A stretch of DNA of 18,766 bases from JBDREF01 sp043820045 (lineage in GTDB: Bacteria; Planctomycetota; Phycisphaerae; Sedimentisphaerales; Anaerobacaceae). The DNA lies in assembly GCA_043820045.1 (NCBI GenBank), contig JBDREF010000169.1:1-18766 (forward strand), in the 5' to 3' direction. A model generated the notes under the pieces. The model saw only the letters and a program-made list of their open reading frames with translations, was not told the origin of the DNA and did not search any database. The translations under genes and the position numbers were made by a program. Positions 1-6,890 of this stretch are shown here, piece by piece (positions within the stretch are counted from its first letter, which is position 1; each line of letters begins with the position of its first letter).

Positions 1-528
1 AAGCCTGTCGTCGCCGTGCCGAAGACGGCAAACGTGATATTCGAAGCGGAAGCGGCCGACGTCCTCGGATCGAGCTGGCGGATTTATCACGATTCGAGTT
101 CATCCGCCGGAACGCACATCGGCTCCGATGACGGCGACGGCAGTGACGGCGATGCAGCGCCAGGAGCTGATTGGGTAGCCGGTTACAACTTCACCGCTCC
201 CGCAGGAATCTACAAGATCGTTACTCGCGTCATTGCCCCCAATGACTCCGATGACTCCTTCTGGGTCCGGATAGTGGATGCGACGAGTCAGACGCACGAG
301 GATCCCGACCAGCCCGGCACCGGCTGGATAAGGTTCAACGACATAGAGCCCGGGAGCCAATGGGTTTGGGACGAGGTCCACAGCAGCGACCACGATGGCG
401 AGGTTGTGAACTGGACGCTTGCGGACGGCGAGCATACGCTGGAAATCGCCAAGCGTGAAGACGCTGCGCTGCTTGACGCCATCATGGTCACCGACGACCT
501 GACTCTCGACCAGGCGACGCTGCCATAG
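1..528 (+). CDS. C-terminal carbohydrate-binding-like (CBM6/35-type) module, 5' partial
   Basis: The reading frame is open from the first base to a TAG at 526-528, so this is the 3' end of a gene that begins outside the window. The GTG at 16 is only the first in-window start-like codon, and KPVVAVPK before the module looks like a linker. The module starts with NVIFEAEAADV and continues with short beta-type stretches (DWVAGYNFTAPAGIYKI, SFWVRI, HTLEIAKRE, DAIMVTDD). This is the layout of CBM6/CBM35-like beta-sandwich domains, in which an early Glu-Ala-Glu and a late D-x-I/V strand are common. It is rich in Asp and Gly, as extracellular planctomycete proteins often are. Role inferred: glycan- or surface-binding tail of a secreted enzyme or adhesin. 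The catalytic part, if any, is not in the window. Confidence 0.6.
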   Translation, partial: KPVVAVPKTANVIFEAEAADVLGSSWRIYHDSSSSAGTHIGSDDGDGSDGDAAPGADWVAGYNFTAPAGIYKIVTRVIAPNDSDDSFWVRIVDATSQTHEDPDQPGTGWIRFNDIEPGSQWVWDEVHSSDHDGEVVNWTLADGEHTLEIAKREDAALLDAIMVTDDLTLDQATLP

Positions 529-569
529 GCTACAGCTCAAACATAATCGGCGTTAGTATAGTATTTAAT

Positions 570-606
570 CCGGGGCCTGTACCGATTGATACGGTATAGG
601 CCCCGG
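570..606 (+). terminator. Strong hairpin, probable terminator of the upstream gene
   Basis: Two 15-nt arms (570-584 CCGGGGCCTGTACCG and 592-606 CGGTATAGGCCCCGG) pair completely apart from one G-T wobble, across a 7-nt loop. It lies about 40 nt after the stop of the partial gene. The following sequence (TTGCTTTGG) has only a short broken T-run, so it is a weak intrinsic terminator by E. coli rules. It could instead stabilise the 3' end of the mRNA. Confidence 0.6.
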
Positions 607-693
607 TTGCTTTGGCATATCTGACATACAGGGCAGCCGTTTCCACGCTGCTCGCATTGCTCTTCGGCCTGCCGTCGATTGCATGGAAAATTC

Positions 694-722
694 TTGAATG
701 CTCAGGATGGAATTCATATGCT
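694..722 (+). promoter_or_regulatory. Candidate sigma70 promoter for the GDSL hydrolase gene
   Basis: TTGAAT at 694-699 and TATGCT at 717-722 are separated by 17 nt and lie about 70 nt upstream of the GDSL start codon, after the hairpin that would end the previous transcript. The match is reasonable but not strong. No operator-like repeat is seen around it. Confidence 0.35.
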
Positions 723-793
723 ATAGGCTACGAGACTCGGCATCGTAGCTGGGCGCTGGTAATGTTGTGACCTCGGTTTAGGGAGAACAAAAG

Positions 794-1522
794 ATGAAGA
801 GCAAACTTCTGTTGGCATTATTGGCCGTTTCTTTTCTGTCAGGCCATGTCCTGATTGCCGAAGAAAAGCAGAATTCCGCGGTTTCACCTGAACATCGGCA
901 TAGTTGGTGGACGCTCCGCAATGACGCAGTGAACGAACGAGTCAAGCAGGGCAACGTGGACTTGCTCATGATTGGTGACTCAATTACGCACGGCTGGGAG
1001 GGGGGAGGAAAGAAGTATTGGGACAAATATTATGCTCCGCGAAACGCCGTCAATATGGGTTTCAGCGGAGACAGGACCCAGCACGTCTTGTGGCGGCTGG
1101 AGCACGGGCATCTGGAAGGCATATCTCCGAAGCTGGCGGTGCTGATGATCGGAACGAACAACTCGAACGGCGATGACAACACCGCCGAGGAAATCGCCGA
1201 CGGGATTACAGCTATTTGCGGGAAGATCCGCGCAGAGTGCCCGAAGACAAAGATACTGATCCTGGCTATCTTCCCCCGGGGTCCTGAAACGTCGGAGCAG
1301 CGCGAGAAGAACGACAAGGCCTCGCTGCTGGCCTCGAAGATTGCCGATGGCAAGATGATTCACTATCTGGATATCAACGACAAATTTCTTACCAAAGACG
1401 GCTTTCTTTCCAAGAAGATCATGCCCGACTATTTGCATCCCAACGAAGCCGGCTACAAGATATGGGCCGAAGCCGTCGAACCCAAGGTGACGGAACTGAT
1501 GGGTGAAAAATCCGGGAAATAA
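794..1522 (+). CDS. Secreted SGNH/GDSL-family esterase/lipase
   Basis: 242 aa. The N-terminus MKSKLLLALLAVSFLSGHVLIAEE is a typical Sec signal peptide. The SGNH blocks are all visible: LLMIGDSITHGWEGG with nucleophile Ser63 (block I), the Gly of NMGFSGDRT (block II), VLMIGTNN with the oxyanion Asn (block III), and DYLHPNEAGY with the catalytic Asp and His (block V). The pattern is closest to the PAF-acetylhydrolase IB-like subgroup of bacterial GDSL proteins. Known family role: hydrolysis of ester bonds, often acetyl groups on carbohydrates. The substrate cannot be told here. The ATG at 794 follows GGGAG (781-785) at normal distance. A carbohydrate-binding-like module upstream fits a polysaccharide deacetylation context, which is inference. 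Confidence 0.9.
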   Translation: MKSKLLLALLAVSFLSGHVLIAEEKQNSAVSPEHRHSWWTLRNDAVNERVKQGNVDLLMIGDSITHGWEGGGKKYWDKYYAPRNAVNMGFSGDRTQHVLWRLEHGHLEGISPKLAVLMIGTNNSNGDDNTAEEIADGITAICGKIRAECPKTKILILAIFPRGPETSEQREKNDKASLLASKIADGKMIHYLDINDKFLTKDGFLSKKIMPDYLHPNEAGYKIWAEAVEPKVTELMGEKSGK

Positions 1523-1580
1523 TCGCGGAAGATTGCTCCGTGTTGCATCGGCAATGAAGCTCAGCCACGTAGCCGGGTAG

Positions 1581-1721
1581 AGACAAAGCGGATTGTGCCG
1601 CTGCAAGACTGTCTTTGCCTATTCCGAGGACGGGCGCAACGGCGGTTACACTCTGCTTGAGTACGAGGTCAAGGACGGCGGCGGAATCGTATGGAAGACG
1701 GTTGCTTCCTACGTTGCTTGA
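1581..1721 (+). pseudogene. Short coding-like remnant of unknown protein
   Basis: A frame open from 1581 (after a TAG at 1578-1580) to TGA at 1719-1721 encodes 46 residues with protein-like composition, including TVFAYSEDGRNGGYTLLEYE and then VKDGGGIVWKTVASYVA. There is no plausible start codon or ribosome binding site, so it looks like the 3' end of a decayed or truncated gene rather than a working one. I do not recognise the family. It could also be chance. Confidence 0.25.
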
Positions 1722-1943
1722 ATAGACGGAACATGAGAGCCCTGTATTACACTCGTCGTGAGCCTTCCGTTGCGAATCGGCCCCGAATGCTCATAACCGG
1801 TCCTCCCAAAAGGGTGATCCGATAATAATCGGCGATATTGCCGCTAAAACCGCAGAGTTGGAGCGGCCGCAAAACTGCTTTTTCGCCGGCTGAGGCCAAG
1901 CCGCCTGAATCTGAAAAAATTTTACAAAAAAATCTTTTTTACG
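1722..1943. other. Intergenic stretch without a recognisable gene
   Basis: No coding frame with a plausible start is seen. A short CCGAT/ATCGG inverted repeat lies near 1820-1833. The last about 35 bases before the promoter (from about 1912) are A/T-rich with A- and T-runs, consistent with an UP-element-like stretch ahead of the -35 box. Confidence 0.4.
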
Positions 1944-1972
1944 TTGACAGTACGAACAAATAGGACTATATT
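1944..1972 (+). promoter_or_regulatory. Near-consensus sigma70 promoter
   Basis: TTGACA at 1944-1949, a 17-nt spacer, and TATATT at 1967-1972. The -35 box is perfect, the spacing is ideal, and an A/T-rich run lies immediately upstream. The start site would fall near 1979-1980, giving a leader of about 65 nt before the lipoprotein ATG at 2045. This is the best promoter in the window and the likely driver of the lipoprotein-thioredoxin-YyaL-YgbA gene set. Confidence 0.8.
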
Positions 1973-1999
1973 AGTCGTATAAGACTACGTTAGTCTTAT
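1960..1999 (+). promoter_or_regulatory. Tandem palindromic operators of Rrf2/IscR type
   Basis: Two 21-bp dyads follow each other with a 19-bp period. Site A (1960-1980) has the core GACT-ATATT-AGTC. Site B (1979-1999) has GACT-ACGTT-AGTC with perfect 9-bp arms ATAAGACTA/TAGTCTTAT. Both are flanked by ATA...TAT. The core of site A fits the central GACT-R-WWW-Y-AGTC of the E. coli IscR type 1 consensus exactly, but the outer arms are 2 bp shorter. Site A contains the -10 box and site B covers the predicted start of transcription, so binding should repress. The regulator itself is not in the window. Assignment to the Rrf2 family (IscR, NsrR and relatives) is inference from motif shape. Confidence 0.7.
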
Positions 2000-2044
2000 A
2001 TGTAAATTGTGCAAAGTTAACCTGATTTTTTAAGGAGAGTAATC

Positions 2045-2197
2045 ATGAACGTTCTAAAAGGATTAGTGCTGATCGTATTGTTGCTGTCTATCGCAATTGT
2101 GGCAGGCTGTCAGGAAAGTCACGCTCGCACTGCAGGCGGCAGAACGGTCGTCCTGGAGCCAAGTGTAACCGGCTTCTGGCAGGCAAGGGCTCAATAA
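2045..2197 (+). CDS. Small lipoprotein of unknown function
   Basis: 50 aa, first gene behind the operator-controlled promoter. It has an excellent ribosome binding site (AAGGAG at 2032-2037, 7 nt from the ATG). MNVLKGLVLIVLLLSIAIVAGC is a lipoprotein signal with lipobox VAGC (Cys22), so the mature part is only about 29 residues, ending TGFWQARAQ. After the TAA the same frame stays open for another 26 codons (2198-2275, ending SISWVF) before a TGA at 2276-2278. The gene may therefore be a shortened version of a longer lipoprotein. I do not recognise the mature sequence. The signal peptide and RBS make translation likely; the function is unknown. Confidence 0.55.
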   Translation: MNVLKGLVLIVLLLSIAIVAGCQESHARTAGGRTVVLEPSVTGFWQARAQ

Positions 2198-2377
2198 GCT
2201 GCCGATGGGTCTGTATCGGGGCATCCTGACGACGACAACGGCGGAAATGTCCTGCCGAGCATCAGTTGGGTCTTTTGAGTTGTATGTGCCGTTGCCGTGC
2301 GGGAGAATTTGGCCGGCGGTATTGACAAGTGAAGACAGCGGACCGGGAAAGTGACCATCGGGCTTCAGGGGTGAAGA

Positions 2378-2500
2378 ATGGAAAAGCAAGTTAACAAAGC
2401 CAGGGTGGTCTGGGTTCTGACCGGGATTGCGGCGGTCGTGGCAGTAGCGGCGTTTGCGATTGTTAGCAATTTTTCTGCCGAGTACGGACACGGGTCGTAA
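2378..2500 (+). CDS. N-terminal membrane-anchor fragment of a TlpA/ResA-like thioredoxin
   Basis: 40 aa, starting MEKQVNKARVVWVLTGIAAV. One transmembrane segment (about residues 9-30) follows a short basic N-terminus, and the fragment ends NFSAEYGHGS at a TAA (2498-2500). The ATG follows GGGGTGA at short distance. The thioredoxin-like sequence that begins 18 nt further on is in exactly the same frame (ASLDDVV, then RSRETWNP). Together they read as one normal membrane-anchored, periplasm-facing thiol-disulfide oxidoreductase interrupted by a single stop codon. As a separate protein it would be a bare membrane segment. Likely a nonsense-mutated gene or a sequence error; see the next entry. Confidence 0.5.
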   Translation: MEKQVNKARVVWVLTGIAAVVAVAAFAIVSNFSAEYGHGS

Positions 2501-2518
2501 GCCAGTCTCGATGATGTT

Positions 2519-2971
2519 GTGAGATCTCGAGAGACATGGAACCCTGCTTTCCAGGGCTGGTACGGGAAGGAAGTGCCGGACCTGGCGGTCACTGACATAG
2601 ACGGAAGGCAGCACCGGCTGAGTGCCTACCGCGGCAAAGATGTATTGGTTGTGTTTTGGGCGACATGGTGCCCTGCGTGCAACCAGGAGATCCCTCATCT
2701 GATTGAGCTAAGAAAGGTTCTTGGAGAAGAGCAACTTGTAATCCTGGCAATATCTAATGAGACGGCAGAGCTTTTGAAGCATTTTGCCGCTGCCAGGGGC
2801 ATAAACTATGCGGTTGCAACCCCTGGCAGCGGCGCTTTGCCGGTCCCATTCTCCGAAGTGGCATCGATACCGACAACCTTCTTCATCGATCGAAGCGGCA
2901 ACGTGAAATTTGTTGCGGAGGGATTGATTTCGCTCGAAGAGGCCAAGGCAATTCTGCGTGCCGAATCATAA
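2519..2971 (+). CDS. TlpA/ResA-like thioredoxin domain (probably the body of an interrupted gene)
   Basis: 150 aa from the first possible restart (GTG 2519), which has no ribosome binding site. The domain is a complete AhpC/TSA-TlpA-type thioredoxin fold: GKEVPDLAVTDIDG entry strand, VVFWATWCPACNQE with redox Cys51 and Cys54, and the cis-Pro loop SIPTTFFIDRSG. Family role: reduction of periplasmic disulfides, for example in cytochrome c maturation or oxidative defence. Its natural N-terminus is the membrane anchor at 2378-2500, in frame but separated by TAA at 2498-2500. Without that anchor or a signal peptide the restart product would stay in the cytoplasm. It lies 119 nt before a second thioredoxin-fold gene and is probably in the same transcript. 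The fold is certain; the expression state is not. Confidence 0.8.
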   Translation: MRSRETWNPAFQGWYGKEVPDLAVTDIDGRQHRLSAYRGKDVLVVFWATWCPACNQEIPHLIELRKVLGEEQLVILAISNETAELLKHFAAARGINYAVATPGSGALPVPFSEVASIPTTFFIDRSGNVKFVAEGLISLEEAKAILRAES

Positions 2972-3090
2972 TAGCAGCCGCGGCCTATCTTGTTGACGGA
3001 TACCCGAGGAGGAAGAGGCTGGCTTACAAATGTGAAATCCCGTCACCTGCCGGACTTTGCGCGCAGTCGGACGTTGAAAGGCGCTGAACC

Positions 3091-5307
3091 ATGGACTCGA
3101 AAAGGCTGTACGTTAATATAGCTGCCGCGGCCATGATGGGCCTTGTGGCTATTGAAATAGCTGCCGTACCTGGAGAGATGGAAATGTCGGATACGACGGG
3201 GACAACAAAGCATACGAACAGACTCATCAACGAGAGCAGTCCATACCTGCTCCAGCACGCGCATAATCCCGTCGATTGGTATCCCTGGGGGGCCGAAGCC
3301 TTTGAACGGGCGAAAAGACAGGACAAGCCCATTTTTCTTTCAATCGGCTATTCCACATGCCACTGGTGTCACGTCATGGAGCGCGAGAGCTTCGAGAACG
3401 AACATATCGCCAAAATCATGAACGACAATTTCGTGTGTATCAAGGTTGACAGAGAACAGCGCCCGGACGTGGACGAGATATACATGAACGCCGTAGTGAT
3501 GACCACCGGATCGGGAGGCTGGCCGCTGTCGGTTTTTCTCACGCCCGAAGGCAAACCTTTTTTTGGTGGCACGTATTTTCCGCCGGAGGACATCTACGGC
3601 CGGCCCGGTTTCGGGCGGGTTCTTCTGTCGGTCGCCGACGCATGGAAGGACAGGCGACAGGAACTGGTTGACTCGGCGGGCAAACTGAGTGGATTTCTGA
3701 AAAGTTCGGGTGCGCCGGCAGAAAAGACGAACCTTTCGCCGAAAACACTGAAAAAAGCTTTCGACCAATTCGGCGAGATGTTCGACGTCGTCAACGGAGG
3801 TTTTGGGGCGGCTCCTAAATTTCCGCAGCCGACGAATCTGTCGATGCTACTTTGTTACTGGCACCGCACAAACGATATTCAGGCCCTGCAAATGGTCGAA
3901 AAGACGCTCGAAGAGATGGCTGAAGGTGGTATTTACGACCATATCGGCGGAGGTTTCCATCGCTACGCGACGGATGCGCGATGGCTTGTCCCGCATTTCG
4001 AGAAGATGCTCTACGACCAGGCGCTGCTGAGCAAAGTCTATCTCCAGGCCTACCAAATCACTGAGAACCGGAAGTACGCCGATATTGCGAGGGAGATTTT
4101 TGATTACGTTCTCCGCGATATGACCGATCCCGATGGCGGTTTCTACAGCGCCGAAGACGCCGACAGTGAAGGCGAGGAGGGAACTTTTTATCTCTGGGAC
4201 CGCAAGCAAATAACTTCCATTTTGGACAAGGAGCAGGCCCGGTTGTTCAACGCTTATTACGGCGTCACCGATGCAGGCAACTTCGAAAAGGGCAAGACCA
4301 TTCTGAACATCACGAAGTCGGTCGATGAGTTGCAGCGAGAGTTTCAAATGGACCGGACGGCGGTTGTGACTACTCTCGAAAGCGCGCGTGTCATGCTTTT
4401 CGAGGAACGGGCGAAAAGAATCAGGCCGCATCGGGACGACAAGGTCATCACAGCCTGGAACGGCCTGATGATCTCCTCGCTGGCTTACGGCGGGGCGGTA
4501 TTGGAGGAACGCAAGTACGTAGAGGCGGCCGAACGTGCGGCCGAATTCGTGTTGGGTACGTTGCACCGGAACGGCCGATTGATGCGATACTATCGCGATG
4601 GCCAAGTGGTTGGACAGGGGTTCCTGGATGATTATGCGTTCATGACTATGGCTTTGGAGGATATCTACGAAGCTACATTTGACGCTAAGTGGCTCATCGA
4701 GGCAAACAAGCTCGCCGAGGAGATGATTGAGTTGTTTGCCGACGATGATGGAGGAGGGTTTTTTCTTACCGGCAAAGATAGCGAGAAACTGATTGCCCGT
4801 ACTAGGCCCGGCTCCGACGGGGCGATTCCTTCGGGTAATTCGGTCGCTGCGCTGGCGTTGCTCAAATTAGGCCGGCTGACAATGAATCAAAACTTCACGA
4901 AGCAAGGCGCCGGAATACTCGAAGCTTTCTCAGCGCAGTTGGAAAAGTCGCCCGCCTATTCGTCTGCCATGCTGGCAGCGTTGGATTTCCACCTGGGGCC
5001 GACTCAGGAAATAGTAATTGCCGGCAAGAGAGATGCTTCCGATACAAGACAGATGCTCAGGTCGGTCCGCGGCAAATTCCTGCCGAGGGCGGCAGTGCTC
5101 TTGCATGACCAGAACGAAACAGGCTCGGTCATTTACGAAATCGTGCCGTTTGTGAAGAATCAGACCGCCGTAGGAAGCAGGGCAACCGCTTACGTCTGTC
5201 AGAATTATGTTTGCAATAAGCCCGTCAACAGTGCCGGCGAGCTGGAGGATCTTCTTGCATCAATTGCAGACAAGTCAAGAGCAGGCGTTCGAGCTGCCGA
5301 TGAATAA
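3091..5307 (+). CDS. DUF255 thioredoxin-fold / glycoside-hydrolase-like toroid protein (YyaL / SSP411 family)
   Basis: 738 aa. The family signature is plain: NRLINESSPYLLQHAHNPVD, WYPWGAEAF, SIGYSTCHWCHVMERESFE with CxxC Cys90/Cys93, KVDREQRPDVDEIYM, GGWPLSVFLTPEGKPFFGGT. A long alpha-helical (alpha/alpha)6-type region follows, with PKFPQPTNL, GGGFHRYATDARWLVPHFEKMLYDQ, YSAEDADSEGEEG and DDKVITAWNGLM. This is the full family length. The biochemical role of the family is not established. The listed ATG gives a hydrophobic leader (residues about 6-27). A second start, ATG 3184 (Met32), has a good GGAGAG ribosome binding site 6 nt before it and gives the usual cytosolic N-terminus MSDTTGTTKHTNRLINE, so the shorter form may be the real one. 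Probably co-transcribed with the thioredoxin upstream and YgbA downstream. Confidence 0.9.
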   Translation: MDSKRLYVNIAAAAMMGLVAIEIAAVPGEMEMSDTTGTTKHTNRLINESSPYLLQHAHNPVDWYPWGAEAFERAKRQDKPIFLSIGYSTCHWCHVMERESFENEHIAKIMNDNFVCIKVDREQRPDVDEIYMNAVVMTTGSGGWPLSVFLTPEGKPFFGGTYFPPEDIYGRPGFGRVLLSVADAWKDRRQELVDSAGKLSGFLKSSGAPAEKTNLSPKTLKKAFDQFGEMFDVVNGGFGAAPKFPQPTNLSMLLCYWHRTNDIQALQMVEKTLEEMAEGGIYDHIGGGFHRYATDARWLVPHFEKMLYDQALLSKVYLQAYQITENRKYADIAREIFDYVLRDMTDPDGGFYSAEDADSEGEEGTFYLWDRKQITSILDKEQARLFNAYYGVTDAGNFEKGKTILNITKSVDELQREFQMDRTAVVTTLESARVMLFEERAKRIRPHRDDKVITAWNGLMISSLAYGGAVLEERKYVEAAERAAEFVLGTLHRNGRLMRYYRDGQVVGQGFLDDYAFMTMALEDIYEATFDAKWLIEANKLAEEMIELFADDDGGGFFLTGKDSEKLIARTRPGSDGAIPSGNSVAALALLKLGRLTMNQNFTKQGAGILEAFSAQLEKSPAYSSAMLAALDFHLGPTQEIVIAGKRDASDTRQMLRSVRGKFLPRAAVLLHDQNETGSVIYEIVPFVKNQTAVGSRATAYVCQNYVCNKPVNSAGELEDLLASIADKSRAGVRAADE

Positions 5308-5340
5308 TCGGGGCAAGCTGTCCATTCTTTGGACGTAGTG

Positions 5341-5700
5341 ATGAAGAAACTCGAAAAGGAACGCAAGACGATCGGGATAATGATACGAATCTTCTGTGGT
5401 GCTCACCATGGGATAACCGCAGGGGACTTATGTTCCGAGTGCGAGGAGCTTTTTGGATATGCCGGAGAGCGTCTGAGAAGATGTCCATTCGGCGAGAACA
5501 AAGGCCCCTGTTCAAAATGCAGGATTCACTGCTACAAGCCTGATATGCGAAAACGGATTACGGAAGTCATGCGCTACTCAGGTCCAAGAATGATCAAGAG
5601 ACATCCCTTGCTGGCGATAGACCATCTGCTGAAGGCCAGGGGTTCGGGCGACAGGCGTGGAGCGGCAGGCGGCGGGAGAGGGGAAACTCACGGTCAGTAA
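5341..5700 (+). CDS. ygbA: YgbA-family cysteine-rich protein ('nitrous oxide-stimulated promoter' family)
   Basis: 119 aa from the ATG at 5341; TTG 5329 and GTG 5338 in frame are possible but less likely. The pattern matches the YgbA_NO family throughout: ERKTIGIMIRIFC, H22-H23, C31-x2-C34, GYAGERLRRCPFGENK, C57-x2-C60-x3-C64-Y, then EVMRYSGPRMIKRHPLLAID. The ordered cysteines suggest a bound metal or cluster, which is inference. E. coli ygbA is induced by nitric oxide through NsrR, an Rrf2-family repressor. That agrees well with the Rrf2-like operators at the head of this gene set. The last about 20 residues (GSGDRRGAAGGGRGETHGQ) are a low-complexity tail unlike the family. It starts 33 nt after the YyaL stop, is probably the last gene of the operon, and converges on thiH. 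Confidence 0.85.
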   Translation: MKKLEKERKTIGIMIRIFCGAHHGITAGDLCSECEELFGYAGERLRRCPFGENKGPCSKCRIHCYKPDMRKRITEVMRYSGPRMIKRHPLLAIDHLLKARGSGDRRGAAGGGRGETHGQ

Positions 5701-5712
5701 GCATCTGACGGC

Positions 5713-6885
5713 TCAGTCGTTTTCGAGAAAGGCTTTGTCCCAGTCTTTCCATACCGGCTCGAAGCCCTGCTCTGTTATCATCGCGGCAACCTGAGCCGCC
5801 CTGCGATTGTCGTCGACCTCGAACTGCCCTGTTGCGCCGATCCGGCCCGAATAGCCGCCCGGACTGGTTTTGCTGCCGGCGCTTAACCTGGTTACCCCGA
5901 GCCTAATGAGGTTGTCCCGCAGTTGGGCCCGCTCACGAGTTGACAATACGATCCCTGCATCGGCAAAGCATAATCGCAGCGCCGTTATCATCTGTACAAG
6001 GTTCTTGTCGCCGAAGGAATTGAAATGTGAATCTTCAACCTCGTAGGCCGGCCGCAGTCTCGGGAAAGAGAACGAAACGTGGGACTGCCAGTAGCGTTTG
6101 ATTATATAATGAGCGTGTTCGGCAAGTGCTAATGTTTCAACCCGCCAGTCGGCCAGTCCCAGGAGAACTCCCAGTCCGACTTCACGCATGCCGGCTGCGG
6201 CGATTGTCGCGGCGGCGCTGAGTCTGTTATCGTAGTCGGACTTCGGACCGGCCGGATGATAGTAGTCATATCTCCGGCGGTCGTAGGTCTCCTGATAGAG
6301 CGTGACTCCTTCAATGCCCGCTTCGAAAAGCCGGGCATATTCGTCCCTGCTCATCTGATAGACTTCGATGGAGATTGAGCCGAATTTCCCCCTGAGTCTT
6401 TTCGCCAGTTCGGCAAGGTAATCAATGCTCACGAACTGCCTGTCTTCGCTGCTTACCAGCAGTATGTCCCTGAAGCCCTCGGAAGCAATGATATCCGCCT
6501 CTTCGACGGCTTCATCGATGCTCAATCTCGTTCTTTCGAATCCGTGTTCGGTGTTGAAGCCGCAGTATCGACAGCTATTCGTGCAGTAGTTCGACAGGTA
6601 AAGCGGGGCGTAGAGCCTGACCGTCCGCCCGAATCTGCGAACTGTGAGCCGGTGGGCCGATTGCGCCATTTCTTCGAGGTAATCCTCGGCAGCCGGCGAA
6701 ATGAGCGCAAGGAGCTTCTGCTGGCTGTATGAACCTGCCGGCTGGGACAGGGCCACTTCAACATCATTGCTGCTGACGTTCTCCAGACGCCGTCGCCAAA
6801 GTTCGCCGTTGCCGTCGAGTTCTTCATCGGCCAGTATCGTTCGTATGTCCCGGCGTGCCGGGATATGTATTGCTGGTCTTGACAT
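5713..6885 (-). CDS. thiH: 2-iminoacetate synthase ThiH (radical SAM)
   Basis: 390 aa. It carries the radical-SAM cluster motif C101-x3-C105-x2-C108 in YLSNYCTNSCRYCGFN. Further ThiH features are DILLVSSEDRQFVSIDYL, SIEVYQMSRDEYARLFEAG, GVTLYQETYD, GLGVLLGLADWR, the SFPRLRP region and SAGSKTSPGGYSG. Known role: cleavage of tyrosine to dehydroglycine (2-iminoacetate) and p-cresol, supplying the glycine-derived part of the thiamin thiazole. Length is close to the family's usual size of about 370-380. It begins 5 nt after the thiG stop in the same operon and is its last gene. Having ThiH rather than ThiO (the oxygen-using glycine oxidase) fits an anaerobic or facultative organism. Confidence 0.95.
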   Translation of the reverse strand: MSRPAIHIPARRDIRTILADEELDGNGELWRRRLENVSSNDVEVALSQPAGSYSQQKLLALISPAAEDYLEEMAQSAHRLTVRRFGRTVRLYAPLYLSNYCTNSCRYCGFNTEHGFERTRLSIDEAVEEADIIASEGFRDILLVSSEDRQFVSIDYLAELAKRLRGKFGSISIEVYQMSRDEYARLFEAGIEGVTLYQETYDRRRYDYYHPAGPKSDYDNRLSAAATIAAAGMREVGLGVLLGLADWRVETLALAEHAHYIIKRYWQSHVSFSFPRLRPAYEVEDSHFNSFGDKNLVQMITALRLCFADAGIVLSTRERAQLRDNLIRLGVTRLSAGSKTSPGGYSGRIGATGQFEVDDNRRAAQVAAMITEQGFEPVWKDWDKAFLEND

Positions 6886-6890
6886 TCAAA

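Noticed and set aside
1880..1945. Terminator made of the CGGCT/AGCCG stem and following A/T runs
   Set aside because: The stem is only 5 bp, and the A/T runs are better explained as promoter-upstream sequence.
2195..2500. TAA recoding or an alternative genetic code to explain two in-frame TAA codons
   Set aside because: The GDSL, YyaL and YgbA genes also end at TAA at the expected family length, so TAA is a normal stop here. Mutation or sequence error is simpler.
2063..2698. 211-codon open frame on the minus strand over the lipoprotein and thioredoxin genes
   Set aside because: It lies opposite the recognisable CPAC thioredoxin domain and the lipoprotein signal; its translation shows no family features.
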